DNA of 64,000 bases from Halarchaeum rubridurum (GCF_014647115.1 NZ_BMOO01000003.1:1-64000); one strand, 5' to 3'; positions 41,139 to 49,818 are shown, counted from the first letter of the stretch. The notes: generated from the sequence alone by a model not told the origin. Made by a program: numbers and translations.

Positions 41139-41242
41139 ACTTCTGAAGTAGCGTTCCTCGGTGCCTACTCTACAGTATACTTCCCGTGTCTATAAAACTT
41201 ACGTCGTAAGCTCACTTCGGGGGCTTCCGTAGTAAGGCTTAC
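41139..41242. promoter_or_regulatory. Divergent promoter region with CTTAC/GTAAG palindromes
   Basis: Three perfect short palindromes: ACTTCTGAAGT (41,139-41,149), CTTACGTCGTAAG (41,198-41,210) and GTAAGGCTTAC (41,232-41,242). The last two share CTTAC/GTAAG half-sites with centres 33 nt apart, about three helical turns. TATAAAA at 41,191 lies between them and the leftward operon. This is the control region for the leftward operon and the rightward winged-helix gene. Confidence 0.6.
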
Positions 41243-41267
41243 AACGCGGGCGCGCATCAATAGCCTT

Positions 41268-41540
41268 GTGAGCCTCACAACCGAACCCGGAGGCATGCTC
41301 ACCGACGCAGACCTCCGCGACCTCGACCGCGAACTACTCGACTACCTCGACGAGGGGCGCATCACGCCGGTATACGCCCAGCGCCGCCTCGAGGAGGACA
41401 ACGTCGGCGACTACTCCCGCGGGTACGTCCAGCAACGCCTCGCCCGGCTCGAAGAACACGACCACGCCGCGAACCTGCTCGGCGTCGGACTCTACGAACT
41501 CGTGGACGACCCTCGCGAGGACGATGGTGGCGATGTCTGA
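41268..41540 (+). CDS. Winged-helix DNA-binding protein
   Basis: 90 aa. LTDADLRDLDRELLDYLDEG and RGYVQQRLARLEEH match the MarR-like winged helix common in haloarchaeal viruses. The start is GTG; an ATG 27 nt downstream is possible. It likely binds the palindromes just upstream and so controls its own and the divergent operon. Confidence 0.75.
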   Translation: MSLTTEPGGMLTDADLRDLDRELLDYLDEGRITPVYAQRRLEEDNVGDYSRGYVQQRLARLEEHDHAANLLGVGLYELVDDPREDDGGDV

Positions 41541-41892
41541 GGAGTTCGACACGCGAGTCACGGGCGAGGACGTCGTGCGTGACGACGACCGCGACGTCGC
41601 GCGGCTGAAGACGAAACACTACGGCGGCAGGCATCGCTACTGGGTGGTTATCGACGTCGACGACGGCAGCGCGTCGTTCTCGCGCGTGTCACCCATCCTT
41701 CCGGATGGGCGGAACGCGAAAGCGACGAAGAAGATCGACCTCTTCGACACGACCGAGGTCAAACTCGCCGACGTCGAGAAGGTCTGCGCGCTCCTCGCGG
41801 CCGCCGGCGAGTACGCCCGCGACGTCCACGACCTCGACGTCAACCGTGCACTCTGGCTGGACGGCTCTCACGCAGAGATCGGGAGTAAGTAG
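41524..41892 (+). CDS. Hypothetical protein coupled to winged-helix gene
   Basis: 122 aa: a beta-rich N-terminal half (HRYWVVIDVDDGSASF) and a helical C-terminal half (VEKVCALLAAAGEYARD). It overlaps the preceding gene, so co-translation is likely. The ATG at 41,533 is an equally good start. No family recognised; may be an antirepressor or partner. Confidence 0.6.
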   Translation: MVAMSEEFDTRVTGEDVVRDDDRDVARLKTKHYGGRHRYWVVIDVDDGSASFSRVSPILPDGRNAKATKKIDLFDTTEVKLADVEKVCALLAAAGEYARDVHDLDVNRALWLDGSHAEIGSK

Positions 41893-41907
41893 AACGCATA
41901 CGAGTCT

Positions 41908-42759
41908 CTATTCGCCGGCGGGCGTCTTCTGCGGGACGTGTCTGCGCCGGTGGTAGAGGTAGACCGGGAGGCCGAGGATGATCAGACTGCCGTATAAGTA
42001 CCACTTGCTCGGCCGCCAGACACCCATGATGCGGAGCGTCCGCATGTCGAGATAGACGCCTGCGACCGCGATGAGTATGAATACCGTGCCCACCCCGTAG
42101 AATATCTGGTAGGGGAGGCTGCCTTCAGGAAATAGAGACCCAAGGAGCGCGCCCATGAACCCGACAGCGCCACAGACCGCAATGATTTTGGGGTAGTTGA
42201 CGCCGACGTCAGACGGATGATCGGCCTGCTGGATTCGGCGTCGTGCCTCCTCGGACGCCGACCGCTCACCGGCGGACTCCCCCGACCCACCTGCCTCGGT
42301 GTCGATCTCCCCGCCGCCGAGGTCGGCGTACTGCTCAACGAGGTCGTAGGCGTCGAGGTCGTCGACGAGCTGGACGAGATCATCGCCATCGACGAGCTTC
42401 ACGTTCAGGTCGCTGGCGCGCGCTTCGGCCTGTGACGTCACGGCGCCGGTCGTGACGATCACGACCTGGTCGACGCCGTCCTCCTGGTGTTTCAGGCTCG
42501 CGTACTGCTGGATGTCCGGCCCGCCGACGGTCGTGTTCTCGCCGTAGCGTTTCGCCTGAATCAACGCCTTCTGCTGGAAGGGCGTCTCCTTGGTCGCGCG
42601 GACGTCGACGCCGGCGTCGGCGGACTGCTGCTCGACCTCCGTCGTCCACCCCTGCCGGCTCCAGAGGTCCGCGACGAAGTGCTCGAAATCCCAGTCGTCC
42701 ATCCCTTGGAGGCGCTTCTTCAACGCCGCCGCGGAGAGGGACGCAGCACGAGTCGACAT
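41908..42759 (-). CDS. Membrane-tethered Mrr-type restriction endonuclease
   Basis: 283 aa. An N-terminal Mrr_cat PD-(D/E)xK nuclease (about residues 18-130) has FEHFVADLW, the Asp in DAGVDVRA and QAK at 68-70. An acidic linker and three C-terminal membrane helices (about 190-210, 220-242 and 258-276) follow. The active-site set looks complete. The membrane tether implies cleavage of DNA entering at the envelope, a superinfection-exclusion role. TTTTAT 26 nt upstream, with an adjacent palindrome, is the promoter. Confidence 0.8.
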   Translation of the reverse strand: MSTRAASLSAAALKKRLQGMDDWDFEHFVADLWSRQGWTTEVEQQSADAGVDVRATKETPFQQKALIQAKRYGENTTVGGPDIQQYASLKHQEDGVDQVVIVTTGAVTSQAEARASDLNVKLVDGDDLVQLVDDLDAYDLVEQYADLGGGEIDTEAGGSGESAGERSASEEARRRIQQADHPSDVGVNYPKIIAVCGAVGFMGALLGSLFPEGSLPYQIFYGVGTVFILIAVAGVYLDMRTLRIMGVWRPSKWYLYGSLIILGLPVYLYHRRRHVPQKTPAGE

Positions 42760-42771
42760 ACCCGCAATCTG

Positions 42772-42784
42772 TCACCGTCGGTGA
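42772..42784. promoter_or_regulatory. Palindromic operator at Mrr-type gene promoter
   Basis: TCACCGTCGGTGA is a perfect 6-1-6 palindrome placed between the TATA-like box (42,783-42,789 on the minus strand) and the start at 42,759. It would be a natural repressor site, as expected for a toxic nuclease. Confidence 0.55.
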
Positions 42785-42899
42785 TAAAACTACGCGGCAA
42801 GGCGGCGATAGCCTCTACATAACCGCCGCCCGGAAGCGCGTCCAGCACTGGGTGCCACACGACCGGTGCCGGTTTTTCGCTCCAGAAGACCCCGGCGGC

Positions 42900-43178
42900 C
42901 TACGCGAGAACCCGTGCGTAGAACGCCTTGACGCTCCAGCCGAGCGTCACGACGGCGGCGAAGGACGTGATGAAAACCCCGGCCAAGCCGGTTAAACCGG
43001 GCTGGCGGGTGAGGGCGGCGAAGTCAGGAAGGTTCCCGACGACACCCGGAAGTGGAACGCTGGCGATGGTGGCGAGATTCACGATCAGGCTTCCCGAGTT
43101 CGGGAAGAGCACTCCGATGACTATCGCGGCTCCGACGACCGGCGCGATCTTCTTCAAGATCGCTCGTCTGTCGACCAT
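42900..43178 (-). CDS. Small membrane protein (possible holin-like)
   Basis: 92 aa protein with a basic N-terminus and two or three hydrophobic helices (VVGAAIVIGVLFP at about 14-26, GLAGVFITSFAAVVTLGWSV at about 62-82). It lies directly after the tail-fibre genes, where lysis or exclusion genes often sit. Not a recognised holin family. Confidence 0.6.
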   Translation of the reverse strand: MVDRRAILKKIAPVVGAAIVIGVLFPNSGSLIVNLATIASVPLPGVVGNLPDFAALTRQPGLTGLAGVFITSFAAVVTLGWSVKAFYARVLA

Positions 43179-43247
43179 AGCTGGCCATCACACTCCACTC
43201 TGATAAGCGTGCAGCGTGAGAGCGCGGCCACGAAGCGCTCCGTCCGT

Positions 43248-43505
43248 TCAGAGACGGTCGAGGATCGCGAGGAGGAGGTAGTAGAGGACTTTCAGCCCGG
43301 GCTTCCCGTCGAGCGCGCCCTCGTCAACGAGCGCCTGGGCGTCCGCGACGTAGTCCGCATCGGAGTCGACAGGACCGACGTGGACGCGGTCGCCGTCGCG
43401 CTCGACGTGCCCCGGCGGCCCACCAGCGTGCGGTGGCGCGGGGACGTCCTTCGGCGGGCCGCCCCCGCTGTTCCCCGGCCCACTACCTCCCTGTCCAGGA
43501 GTCAT
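43248..43505 (-). CDS. Pro/Gly-rich small protein, end of late operon
   Basis: 85 aa. A disordered Gly/Pro/Ser-rich N-terminal half precedes an acidic helix (YVADAQALVDEGALDG) and a hydrophobic C-terminus (LKVLYYLLLAILDRL). Unknown role; overlaps the preceding late gene by 4 nt. Confidence 0.6.
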   Translation of the reverse strand: MTPGQGGSGPGNSGGGPPKDVPAPPHAGGPPGHVERDGDRVHVGPVDSDADYVADAQALVDEGALDGKPGLKVLYYLLLAILDRL

Positions 43506-43921
43506 GCACTGACCACCTCGATTTCGACGACGTCGCTTTGCTCGGCCGGATGCTCCGCCAGGTCGGTTGCCTGGACGCGGATGGTCGAGCCCGCCGACGC
43601 GGTCGTCGTCACGTCGAGCGACCCCGTCCCACCCGTGAGGGAGACGGACTGCGCCACGCCGTCGACGGTGACGGTCGCCTCGCCGCCGGCATCGAGGACG
43701 TCCGCGTCGCTGGGGTCGGTCCCCCGCGCGACCTGGAGGCCGTCCACGACCGCGACCTGGAGCGTCTCGGTCGCGCTCCCGTCGTTCGGGAGCTGGCCGT
43801 CGTCCGATGTCGTGAGATGGAGGACTCGGAAGGGTGTCGACTGGTGGATTGTCGCGGTTTGCACGTCTGTCGTGATGACTTCATCAATCCAGTCGCCATT
43901 CCTGCGGTATTTTCGGCTCAT
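43502..43921 (-). CDS. Virion-associated beta-rich protein
   Basis: 139 aa, predicted almost entirely beta (Thr/Val/Ser-rich), without cysteine. Position after the fibre genes suggests a fibre tip, chaperone or attachment accessory. Shares a 1-nt stop/start contact with the fibre gene. No family recognised. Confidence 0.6.
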   Translation of the reverse strand: MSRKYRRNGDWIDEVITTDVQTATIHQSTPFRVLHLTTSDDGQLPNDGSATETLQVAVVDGLQVARGTDPSDADVLDAGGEATVTVDGVAQSVSLTGGTGSLDVTTTASAGSTIRVQATDLAEHPAEQSDVVEIEVVSA

Positions 43922-44694
43922 TAGTCAAGGACGTAGAACAGACTGTATTTGTGAGTCGACATGTTGCTCGCCCCCACGTAAGGGTCAAGCTCGCCATCAA
44001 ATCTCACGCAGAAAGAGGCCGAACTCGACGAATGAGTGTTTGCTGGGATGTCGTCTCTGAAATATTGCGCGTAACTCCCATCTATTGTGAGTCCGCAGTC
44101 GAGGTATCCCGCAGCATCTGTGGTTGTGCCGCTCACGGAGAGACCGAGCGCGAATCCCGATCCGCTGATGGTGGCCGAGGAGTCTGCGACGAGCGGTGTC
44201 TTGCTCGACCAGTCGACCGAGTCCTCGGGGACGGCGCGCGACGAGACGGCCGCGTCGACGTTCCCTCCCGGGAACGCCTGCCCGTCGGAGAGGATGTCGC
44301 TTTCTGCGAGGTCGTTGAGCGCCGAGATCGCCTTATCGAGACGCTGCGCTCGCGTCGCCGTCCACTCCGACGGGTCTGGCGAGTCGTCCGGAACTGCCCG
44401 TGTGGAGACGTCCGCGTCAAGATGCCCCTGCGGGTCGGGGTCGTCGTGACTGGAGCGCGACGACACGCTCGCATCAACGTTCGCCCCCGGGAAGGGGTGG
44501 CCGTCGGAGAGGATGTCGTCCTGCGCGAGCGACGGGATAGCGACCCACTCGAGGCCGCTTCCGACGTCCGCGTAGAGCTTTGTGCGGACGCCTTCGTCCG
44601 CGGATTGGTCGAACCATGATTCACCTGCTCGGGGGTTGGTCGGAGGGTCGGACTGTACGTAGTCGAACCCGCCGACGAGTTTCTTGAGTCCCAT
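43921..44694 (-). CDS. Tail fibre protein with repeated shaft units
   Basis: 257 aa. Repeats of ILSDGxxFPGxNVDAxVSSR occur at about residues 60-85 and 130-155, with a shorter DADVSTRAVPDD copy between them. A C-terminal globular beta domain (about 175-257) may bind the host surface. It starts in the stop of the upstream fibre-like gene. The repeats are visible at DNA level too and could support recombination. Confidence 0.7.
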   Translation of the reverse strand: MGLKKLVGGFDYVQSDPPTNPRAGESWFDQSADEGVRTKLYADVGSGLEWVAIPSLAQDDILSDGHPFPGANVDASVSSRSSHDDPDPQGHLDADVSTRAVPDDSPDPSEWTATRAQRLDKAISALNDLAESDILSDGQAFPGGNVDAAVSSRAVPEDSVDWSSKTPLVADSSATISGSGFALGLSVSGTTTDAAGYLDCGLTIDGSYAQYFRDDIPANTHSSSSASFCVRFDGELDPYVGASNMSTHKYSLFYVLD

Positions 44695-45260
44695 TAGTCT
44701 GTGACGTAGAAGTGCTGGCCGCCGGCGCGGTCGTAGACAACCGTGCCGGACGGGAGGCTGGTGCTCGCCGCGTCCGCGGCGGCCTCGTCCGGGTAGGTGA
44801 GCGTGCCGTCGCCGGCGACGAGCGCCCACTGGCCGCTTATCGAGTCCGCGGCCGTGTCGACCTCGGCGACCTTCAGCGCTGAGGCGGCCGGCGGGTCGCC
44901 GGTCGTGTTCACGACGAGCTCGGGCTGGTCGTCCTCACTCCAGTTCGCGTCGACGAAGAGATGGTTCGTCGCACCGTCCGTGAGCGCGACGTCCGTCCGC
45001 GCGTCGAGATGCGCGACGACGAGGACGTGATCACGGCCGGCGCTCCGCTGCGTGCCGTCGTCCTCCGTCCACTCCGCGGTCGCCGCATCAAGGACGTGCG
45101 CCGTCTTCCCCGCCGCGATGTCCACGGTCGGACCCGCGCTGTCGTAGCCGGAGAGCGCGAGCCCGGAGACGAGGCGAGGGACGGGGAGCGTTCCGGCGAG
45201 CGCGCCGACGTTCTCCGCCGCGTTCGCGTCCCCGGACTGAATCAGGGTGTAGTCAGCCAT
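44694..45260 (-). CDS. Tail fibre-like protein
   Basis: 188 aa, mostly beta. Ala/Asp/Thr-rich with SGLALSGYDSAGPTVDIAAGK near the N-terminus, resembling fibre or receptor-binding proteins of haloarchaeal myoviruses. Sits between a collar-like protein and the repeat-bearing fibre. Confidence 0.65.
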   Translation of the reverse strand: MADYTLIQSGDANAAENVGALAGTLPVPRLVSGLALSGYDSAGPTVDIAAGKTAHVLDAATAEWTEDDGTQRSAGRDHVLVVAHLDARTDVALTDGATNHLFVDANWSEDDQPELVVNTTGDPPAASALKVAEVDTAADSISGQWALVAGDGTLTYPDEAAADAASTSLPSGTVVYDRAGGQHFYVTD

Positions 45261-45266
45261 TCAGAA

Positions 45267-45641
45267 TCACCGCGAGGGGTCGTGCGGGATGGTGAACTCC
45301 TCGGTGTGGCCGGCCTCGACGGTCACCGGCTCGAACTCGTCGATGGTGAGGAGCGTCCCGCCAGCCTCGGGGTCGCCGTCGTAGACGGCCATCTCGCTGA
45401 TCGCGGTGCCGCCCGCGACTTCGGTGCCGCCCTTCACGCGGATGACGACCTCGAAGCCGCCGGTGTCGGTTGTCTCGACGAGCTCGACGTTCGCGTTCGA
45501 CGCCGCTGCGCCATAGGCCGGGCTCGCAAGTGCCGTTGCGTCTGTCGCTTCGTTCTGGCCGGTCCCGAGCGCGACGTACGCGACCGCGTTACGGACGAGG
45601 TCGCCGCGCGCTTCGAGACCGACGTCTGGAATCGTGGTCAT
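45267..45641 (-). CDS. Tail fibre/collar-like protein
   Basis: 124 aa, beta-rich. The VALGTGQNEATDATALASP segment and AISEMAVYDGDPEAGG resemble phage tail-collar fibre domains that join fibres to the baseplate. Downstream of tail protein I, the usual order. Confidence 0.65.
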   Translation of the reverse strand: MTTIPDVGLEARGDLVRNAVAYVALGTGQNEATDATALASPAYGAAASNANVELVETTDTGGFEVVIRVKGGTEVAGGTAISEMAVYDGDPEAGGTLLTIDEFEPVTVEAGHTEEFTIPHDPSR

Positions 45642-45659
45642 GAGTGTGTGAGTGGGTGG

Positions 45660-46319
45660 TTAGCTGAAGGAGGAGTCGCCGTCGAACGCGTTGGTGCCGA
45701 ACGTCCCGCTGCTGTCGACCGTCGTCGGTTCCGTATCGTCGACGGCGTAGTGTGTCACTGCATCCGGGAGTCCAGTTCCGCCACGCGCGACGGCTGCCTC
45801 GGCGCTGTACTGGACGGCGGCGGTCGGGAGGTCGTAGTGGATCGGGTCGCGTCGCGCGACGACACTCGGGTCCGCGAGGTCGGCGAGCGCGTGGACGGTG
45901 CCTGTTCGATGCGCCTGCCAGTCGCGGAGGACGACTTCGTACTCGAGGCTCTGGAAGTCCTCGATGAGCGCGACGTCGTCCTGGTCGGCGAGGACGCCGG
46001 CCGCGATAGCGAGGCGGAGGCCGGGCGGCGTCCCACGGCCGTTGAACGCACCCACGAGACTGAGGAGATAGCTCCGATAGGGGCCGTCGTCGCGGCCTCG
46101 GCGGCGGCCCAGCTGGCCGAAGCCCTTCCCGAGCTCGTCGAGCGCCCGGCCGTCCGCCTGCGTGATCTTGAGGCTCTTCGCGACCGCCTCAAGGTCGCCG
46201 GCGTACCGTTCCAGCTCGTCCTGGTGGGCGGTGATCCAGGCCGCGAAGTCCGACTCCCCAGAGAGGAGGAACGGACTCGGGAGACGCCCCGGGAGGTCGC
46301 CGTCCTGGACGTCGACCAC
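45660..46319 (-). CDS. Phage tail protein I-like (gpI/YmfQ) baseplate protein
   Basis: 219 aa. LKITQADGRALDELGKGFG and RSYLLSLVGAFNGRGTPPGLR match the gpI/YmfQ-like baseplate family that follows baseplate J. It links the baseplate to the fibres. The start is immediately after the J gene stop. Confidence 0.75.
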   Translation of the reverse strand: MVDVQDGDLPGRLPSPFLLSGESDFAAWITAHQDELERYAGDLEAVAKSLKITQADGRALDELGKGFGQLGRRRGRDDGPYRSYLLSLVGAFNGRGTPPGLRLAIAAGVLADQDDVALIEDFQSLEYEVVLRDWQAHRTGTVHALADLADPSVVARRDPIHYDLPTAAVQYSAEAAVARGGTGLPDAVTHYAVDDTEPTTVDSSGTFGTNAFDGDSSFS

Positions 46320-47474
46320 TTAGACCACCGCCGTGACCGTCCCGGGCTCGGCGATTGCCTGGTCGGCGACCGCGCGGTCATCCGAGACCGTCCCACTCGA
46401 GTCGGAGACGGTGAGCGAGTCAATCGAATCGATATCGCCGTCCGCGTTCATCACGTTCTGGATCAGCTTGTCGCGGATGACGTCCTCGCCGAGACCGAGT
46501 CCGGCGAGGTACTGCGTGACCGCGGCCTCGACGGCGTCCGTGTCGACGCCTGTCCCAGCGAGGTCGACGTCGACGTCGATAGTGACGAGCGTCGGTCGCA
46601 CGAGCGTGTGCTCAACCGCACTTGGCCGGAGCTCGTCGATTGCGGCCTGGACCTCACTATCCGACGGCCCCCCGTTCACGATCACGTCGGCGTTCGGTGG
46701 GGATGCGTTCCGGTGCTCGTCGACGATGACGTCACCGAGGTCAACGCCGTCGAAGCGGGAGGCGAGCCCGCCCTCGATGCCGCCGGTCGTGCCGCCGCCG
46801 GAGTTCTGAACGATGGCCGCCTGGGCGCGCTCGCGGAACTCCGCGTTCGTTTCGGGGTTCTCCCCGCCCGTGGTCGCGGTCGGGTTCGTGACGCCTTCGA
46901 CCCCCGGCGGCGGGCTCGGCATCGTCTGGATCGTCCCCGATCCGACGTTGTGGTCGGCGCCACGCGCGAGCGCTTGGATCGGCGCCGTGACGGTCGTCGC
47001 GCCGGCGTCGGGCGTGACGTCCGCGGTCGTTTCGAACGCGAGTGCGTCCGGCGGGTCAGTTGTGACGCGGAAGCCCGCGTCGACAGTCGTCGTCTCACTC
47101 GCGGTCGTGATCTGGATGGTGCCCGTCGCGTACGTCCCGGGGTCGCGCGTCACCGAGTTGCGAGCGGCGAGCGCGTCCAGGTCCGCGTCCTCCATCAGCG
47201 AGTTCAGGAGGTCGAGGTCGACGACGTCCGGGTCGATCCCGAGGTCGGTGAGGTCGTCCTCGGTGATGGGGCCGCCGGCGTACGCGATCCAGCCGGAGAG
47301 CTGGACGGCGAGTTTCGCGTGCTCGAGGGCGCGGAACGCACCGGCGAAGCCGTCGTCGGTGAGCGCGCGCTCCGGCGAGTTCGGGGAGAAGTTCGTGATG
47401 TCCGCGTCCGACTCACGGATACGGTCGCGGACGGCCTCGTACACCTGCTGCTGGGTCTGTGGGGCTTGTGGCAT
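46320..47474 (-). CDS. Baseplate J-like protein
   Basis: 384 aa wedge protein. An N-terminal helical part (QQVYEAVRDRIRESDADI) precedes a beta barrel and the typical GTASGG-like loop region GGENPETNAEFRERAQAAI (about residues 200-220). It assembles the contractile-tail baseplate with gp25-like and gpI. Length and neighbours fit. Confidence 0.88.
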   Translation of the reverse strand: MPQAPQTQQQVYEAVRDRIRESDADITNFSPNSPERALTDDGFAGAFRALEHAKLAVQLSGWIAYAGGPITEDDLTDLGIDPDVVDLDLLNSLMEDADLDALAARNSVTRDPGTYATGTIQITTASETTTVDAGFRVTTDPPDALAFETTADVTPDAGATTVTAPIQALARGADHNVGSGTIQTMPSPPPGVEGVTNPTATTGGENPETNAEFRERAQAAIVQNSGGGTTGGIEGGLASRFDGVDLGDVIVDEHRNASPPNADVIVNGGPSDSEVQAAIDELRPSAVEHTLVRPTLVTIDVDVDLAGTGVDTDAVEAAVTQYLAGLGLGEDVIRDKLIQNVMNADGDIDSIDSLTVSDSSGTVSDDRAVADQAIAEPGTVTAVV

Positions 47475-47484
47475 CTAGTGTCAC

Positions 47485-47820
47485 CTACTGCGTGAAGACG
47501 TACTGGCCGCGCTCGCCGGTCGTGGCGGTGAGCGCGACGTCGATCTCGACGGTGTCGGGGGCGGGCTCGCGGACGTCCAGCTGGTCAATGGACTGGACAC
47601 GGTCCTCGCCCGAAACGAGGTCGCGGACGTCGATCTCGACGTCCTTGCGCGCGTCGACCGTACCGAGCTGGCCGATTTCGAGGTCGCGTTCCAGGGCGAA
47701 CGCGAGGTCACGGCCGAGGCAGTCGATCCCGGAGACGGTGCCGATGCTGCCGGCGACGAGCTCGAAGTCCCAGTCGGACTCGAACGCGAGCCCCGTCCCG
47801 AGCGCGTCAGCGGCGTCCAT
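47485..47820 (-). CDS. Baseplate wedge gp25/GpW-like protein
   Basis: 111 aa. DCLGRDLAFALERDLEIGQLG and the C-terminal beta region fit the gp25/W-like lysozyme-fold baseplate family. Located between spike and J as in P2/T4-type baseplates. ATG chosen over an upstream GTG codon. Confidence 0.75.
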   Translation of the reverse strand: MDAADALGTGLAFESDWDFELVAGSIGTVSGIDCLGRDLAFALERDLEIGQLGTVDARKDVEIDVRDLVSGEDRVQSIDQLDVREPAPDTVEIDVALTATTGERGQYVFTQ

Positions 47821-48479
47821 CACTCGACCTCCGTCTGCGTCCCGGACTCGTTCGGCGTCGTCGACGTCGTCGTGGAGCTATCCGAGAGCGTGACGTCGTG
47901 CGTATGGTTCTGACGGGCGACCGGCGCCGCAGTTCCACCCTCGTCGATGACGACCTGGCCGCCCGCAGAGATCGTGACATCGCCGTCCGTCTCGATCCGG
48001 ACGGCGCCGCCAGCGTCGAGTTCGACGCGCGCGGATGGGTCGTCGAGGTCGCCCGGCTTCTTCGCGAGCCGCGCCCACGATCCGTCTCCAGCGACCTCCG
48101 CGTAGAGCTCGCCGCGGCGGATGCGGACGTCACCCTCTTCGCCGAGGGGGGCGCGATCCGCGTCAGCGTCGCCGTAGACGGCAGGCATCGCCACCGGACC
48201 CGTATCGGAGCCCATGACGAGTACGAGATCGTTGACGCTCGGGACCGCGACGGCGCCGGTCGCCGGCTGCTGGATCGGGATCTGTCGGTGCTCGCCGTCG
48301 ACGTCGCCGCCGGGTGGCACCGCGACGTTCACCTCGTGGTTCGACGTATCCGCCTCGTCTGTATGCGTCCAGACCTTCCGGACGCGGCCGACGCGTGGGA
48401 TGTTCAGCGCTTCCCGGAGTTCGCCGAGCAAGCGGCCGCGTTCGTTCGGCTCCAGCGCCCCGAGGACGTCGTCAGTCAC
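47820..48479 (-). CDS. Baseplate spike protein (gpV-like)
   Basis: 219 aa. An OB-fold-like N-terminal region (VGRVRKVWTHTDEAD..., about residues 30-110) leads to a beta-helical C-terminus (VRIETDGDVTISAGGQVVIDEGG) of repeated strands. HTHDVTLS near the C-terminus resembles metal-binding spike tips (HxH). It pierces or plugs the tail end. GTG start in a GTGA overlap. Confidence 0.8.
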   Translation of the reverse strand: MTDDVLGALEPNERGRLLGELREALNIPRVGRVRKVWTHTDEADTSNHEVNVAVPPGGDVDGEHRQIPIQQPATGAVAVPSVNDLVLVMGSDTGPVAMPAVYGDADADRAPLGEEGDVRIRRGELYAEVAGDGSWARLAKKPGDLDDPSARVELDAGGAVRIETDGDVTISAGGQVVIDEGGTAAPVARQNHTHDVTLSDSSTTTSTTPNESGTQTEVE

Positions 48480-49453
48480 GACGATCCCTCGGCGAGGACG
48501 CCGCCACACGTGACGGTCGTACGGAAGCCATCCTGGCTGGTGAGCCGATGCGTGATCCCCGAGACGAGGTACGTCTGCGTGTCGATTGCATCCGGCACAC
48601 TGAGCGTGTCGAACGGTCGGATCGACGCGCGCCCCGGGAGCGTGATCGACCCGGTCGCGCGCTGCCGCTTGAGCTCTTCAAGGATCGACTGTGCTGCGTT
48701 CTCGGCCATCGCTTGTGTTCTGATTCCATCATCGTGGTAGTCGAAGCGAGGCGTGCCGTCGCCAGCGGTCGCGACGAGTGACTCGGAGGAGATGAGGCAC
48801 ATCGCGTCCGCGCCCTTCTGCGACGCTGGGGACGCGCCGGTCACGCGCACGGACTGGTAGGGCATCGACCGGTCGCCCGGCGCCGCGTCGACGACCGCCG
48901 ACTCGTCGTGCGCTGTCGACATCTCGGCGATGGTCGTCGTGACGTGGACGGTGCCGTCCGCGGCGACGTACCAGACGCCACCGCCCCACGTGGCGACCTT
49001 CTCGAGAACGCGGTCGCAACGCGTCCCCGTGAACTCGACGGACGTCCGCTCCACGGGAAGACTGATTGAGACGTCGTCGACGCCGGCTTCCTCAAGCGCA
49101 CGCGCCGCGATATCGACGAGCGTCGCCTGCTGGAACGACTGGGTGAGCGTTGTCCGTTTCAGCTCGTAGATCGGATCATGTGCGATCACGTGATACCAGC
49201 CGGATCGGGACTCCGCCGAGGAGATCGTCCCGGTGAAGATCCGCTCGCCGGTGACCGAGCACGTGATTCGGGATCCGGTCTCGGGCTTCGTGTCTTGGAG
49301 GAGGGAGACTTCGAGTTCAGCGCTCGTGTTCCAGCGATCCTGCGTCAGTGTGAGCCCGTACGGCGACTGCGTCCCGGGGAGGGACTCGCCGCCGAGCACG
49401 ATCGGTGCCGTCTCACCGCCGACGTCAGCTGCGCCGTAGATCGGTCGACTCAT
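48476..49453 (-). CDS. Tail hub protein (gpD/gp27-like)
   Basis: 325 aa late-control-D-like hub. The beta-barrel pattern, LTQSFQQATLVDIAARALEEAG and the C-terminal barrel with YLVSGITHRL fit gp27/gpD. It joins the tail tube to the spike. Confidence 0.78.
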   Translation of the reverse strand: MSRPIYGAADVGGETAPIVLGGESLPGTQSPYGLTLTQDRWNTSAELEVSLLQDTKPETGSRITCSVTGERIFTGTISSAESRSGWYHVIAHDPIYELKRTTLTQSFQQATLVDIAARALEEAGVDDVSISLPVERTSVEFTGTRCDRVLEKVATWGGGVWYVAADGTVHVTTTIAEMSTAHDESAVVDAAPGDRSMPYQSVRVTGASPASQKGADAMCLISSESLVATAGDGTPRFDYHDDGIRTQAMAENAAQSILEELKRQRATGSITLPGRASIRPFDTLSVPDAIDTQTYLVSGITHRLTSQDGFRTTVTCGGVLAEGSS

Positions 49454-49818
49454 GCTTCTTGCAGGTCGACACGGAACGTGTACCAGCGGCCGTCCTCATC
49501 CACCCCGCTCCCACGCGAGTCATCAACGGACTCTACCAGGACGCGCCCACTCCACTTTGGATGCCGGAGAACTGTCTCTTCGCCGAGGAGGTCGTAGAGC
49601 TGTTCAACCTCGTCCTCGTAGCAGTCCCCGCGAAGTGTGAACGTTCGCGGCGAGTGCGAGAGAACCTGCGTTTCGGCCGTTGTCTCGCTGGTACCTTCGT
49701 CGGTCGGGAGGACGTCGAGCGTCGCGGTCTTGACGTCTTGACTCCCGTCAAGGACAGGGTACGCAAACTCGAACTGAGTAGAGCCGAGACGGGCAGTAAC
49801 ACGATCATCTGGTGGCAT
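49450..49818 (-). CDS. Tail-hub-associated protein
   Basis: 122 aa, beta-rich (FEFAYPVLDGSQDVKTA, FTLRGDCYEDEVEQL, RWYTFRVDLQEA). It resembles the gpX/gp53-like proteins placed between tape measure and hub, though it lacks a clear LysM motif. ATGA-type coupling with the hub gene. Confidence 0.68.
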   Translation of the reverse strand: MPPDDRVTARLGSTQFEFAYPVLDGSQDVKTATLDVLPTDEGTSETTAETQVLSHSPRTFTLRGDCYEDEVEQLYDLLGEETVLRHPKWSGRVLVESVDDSRGSGVDEDGRWYTFRVDLQEA

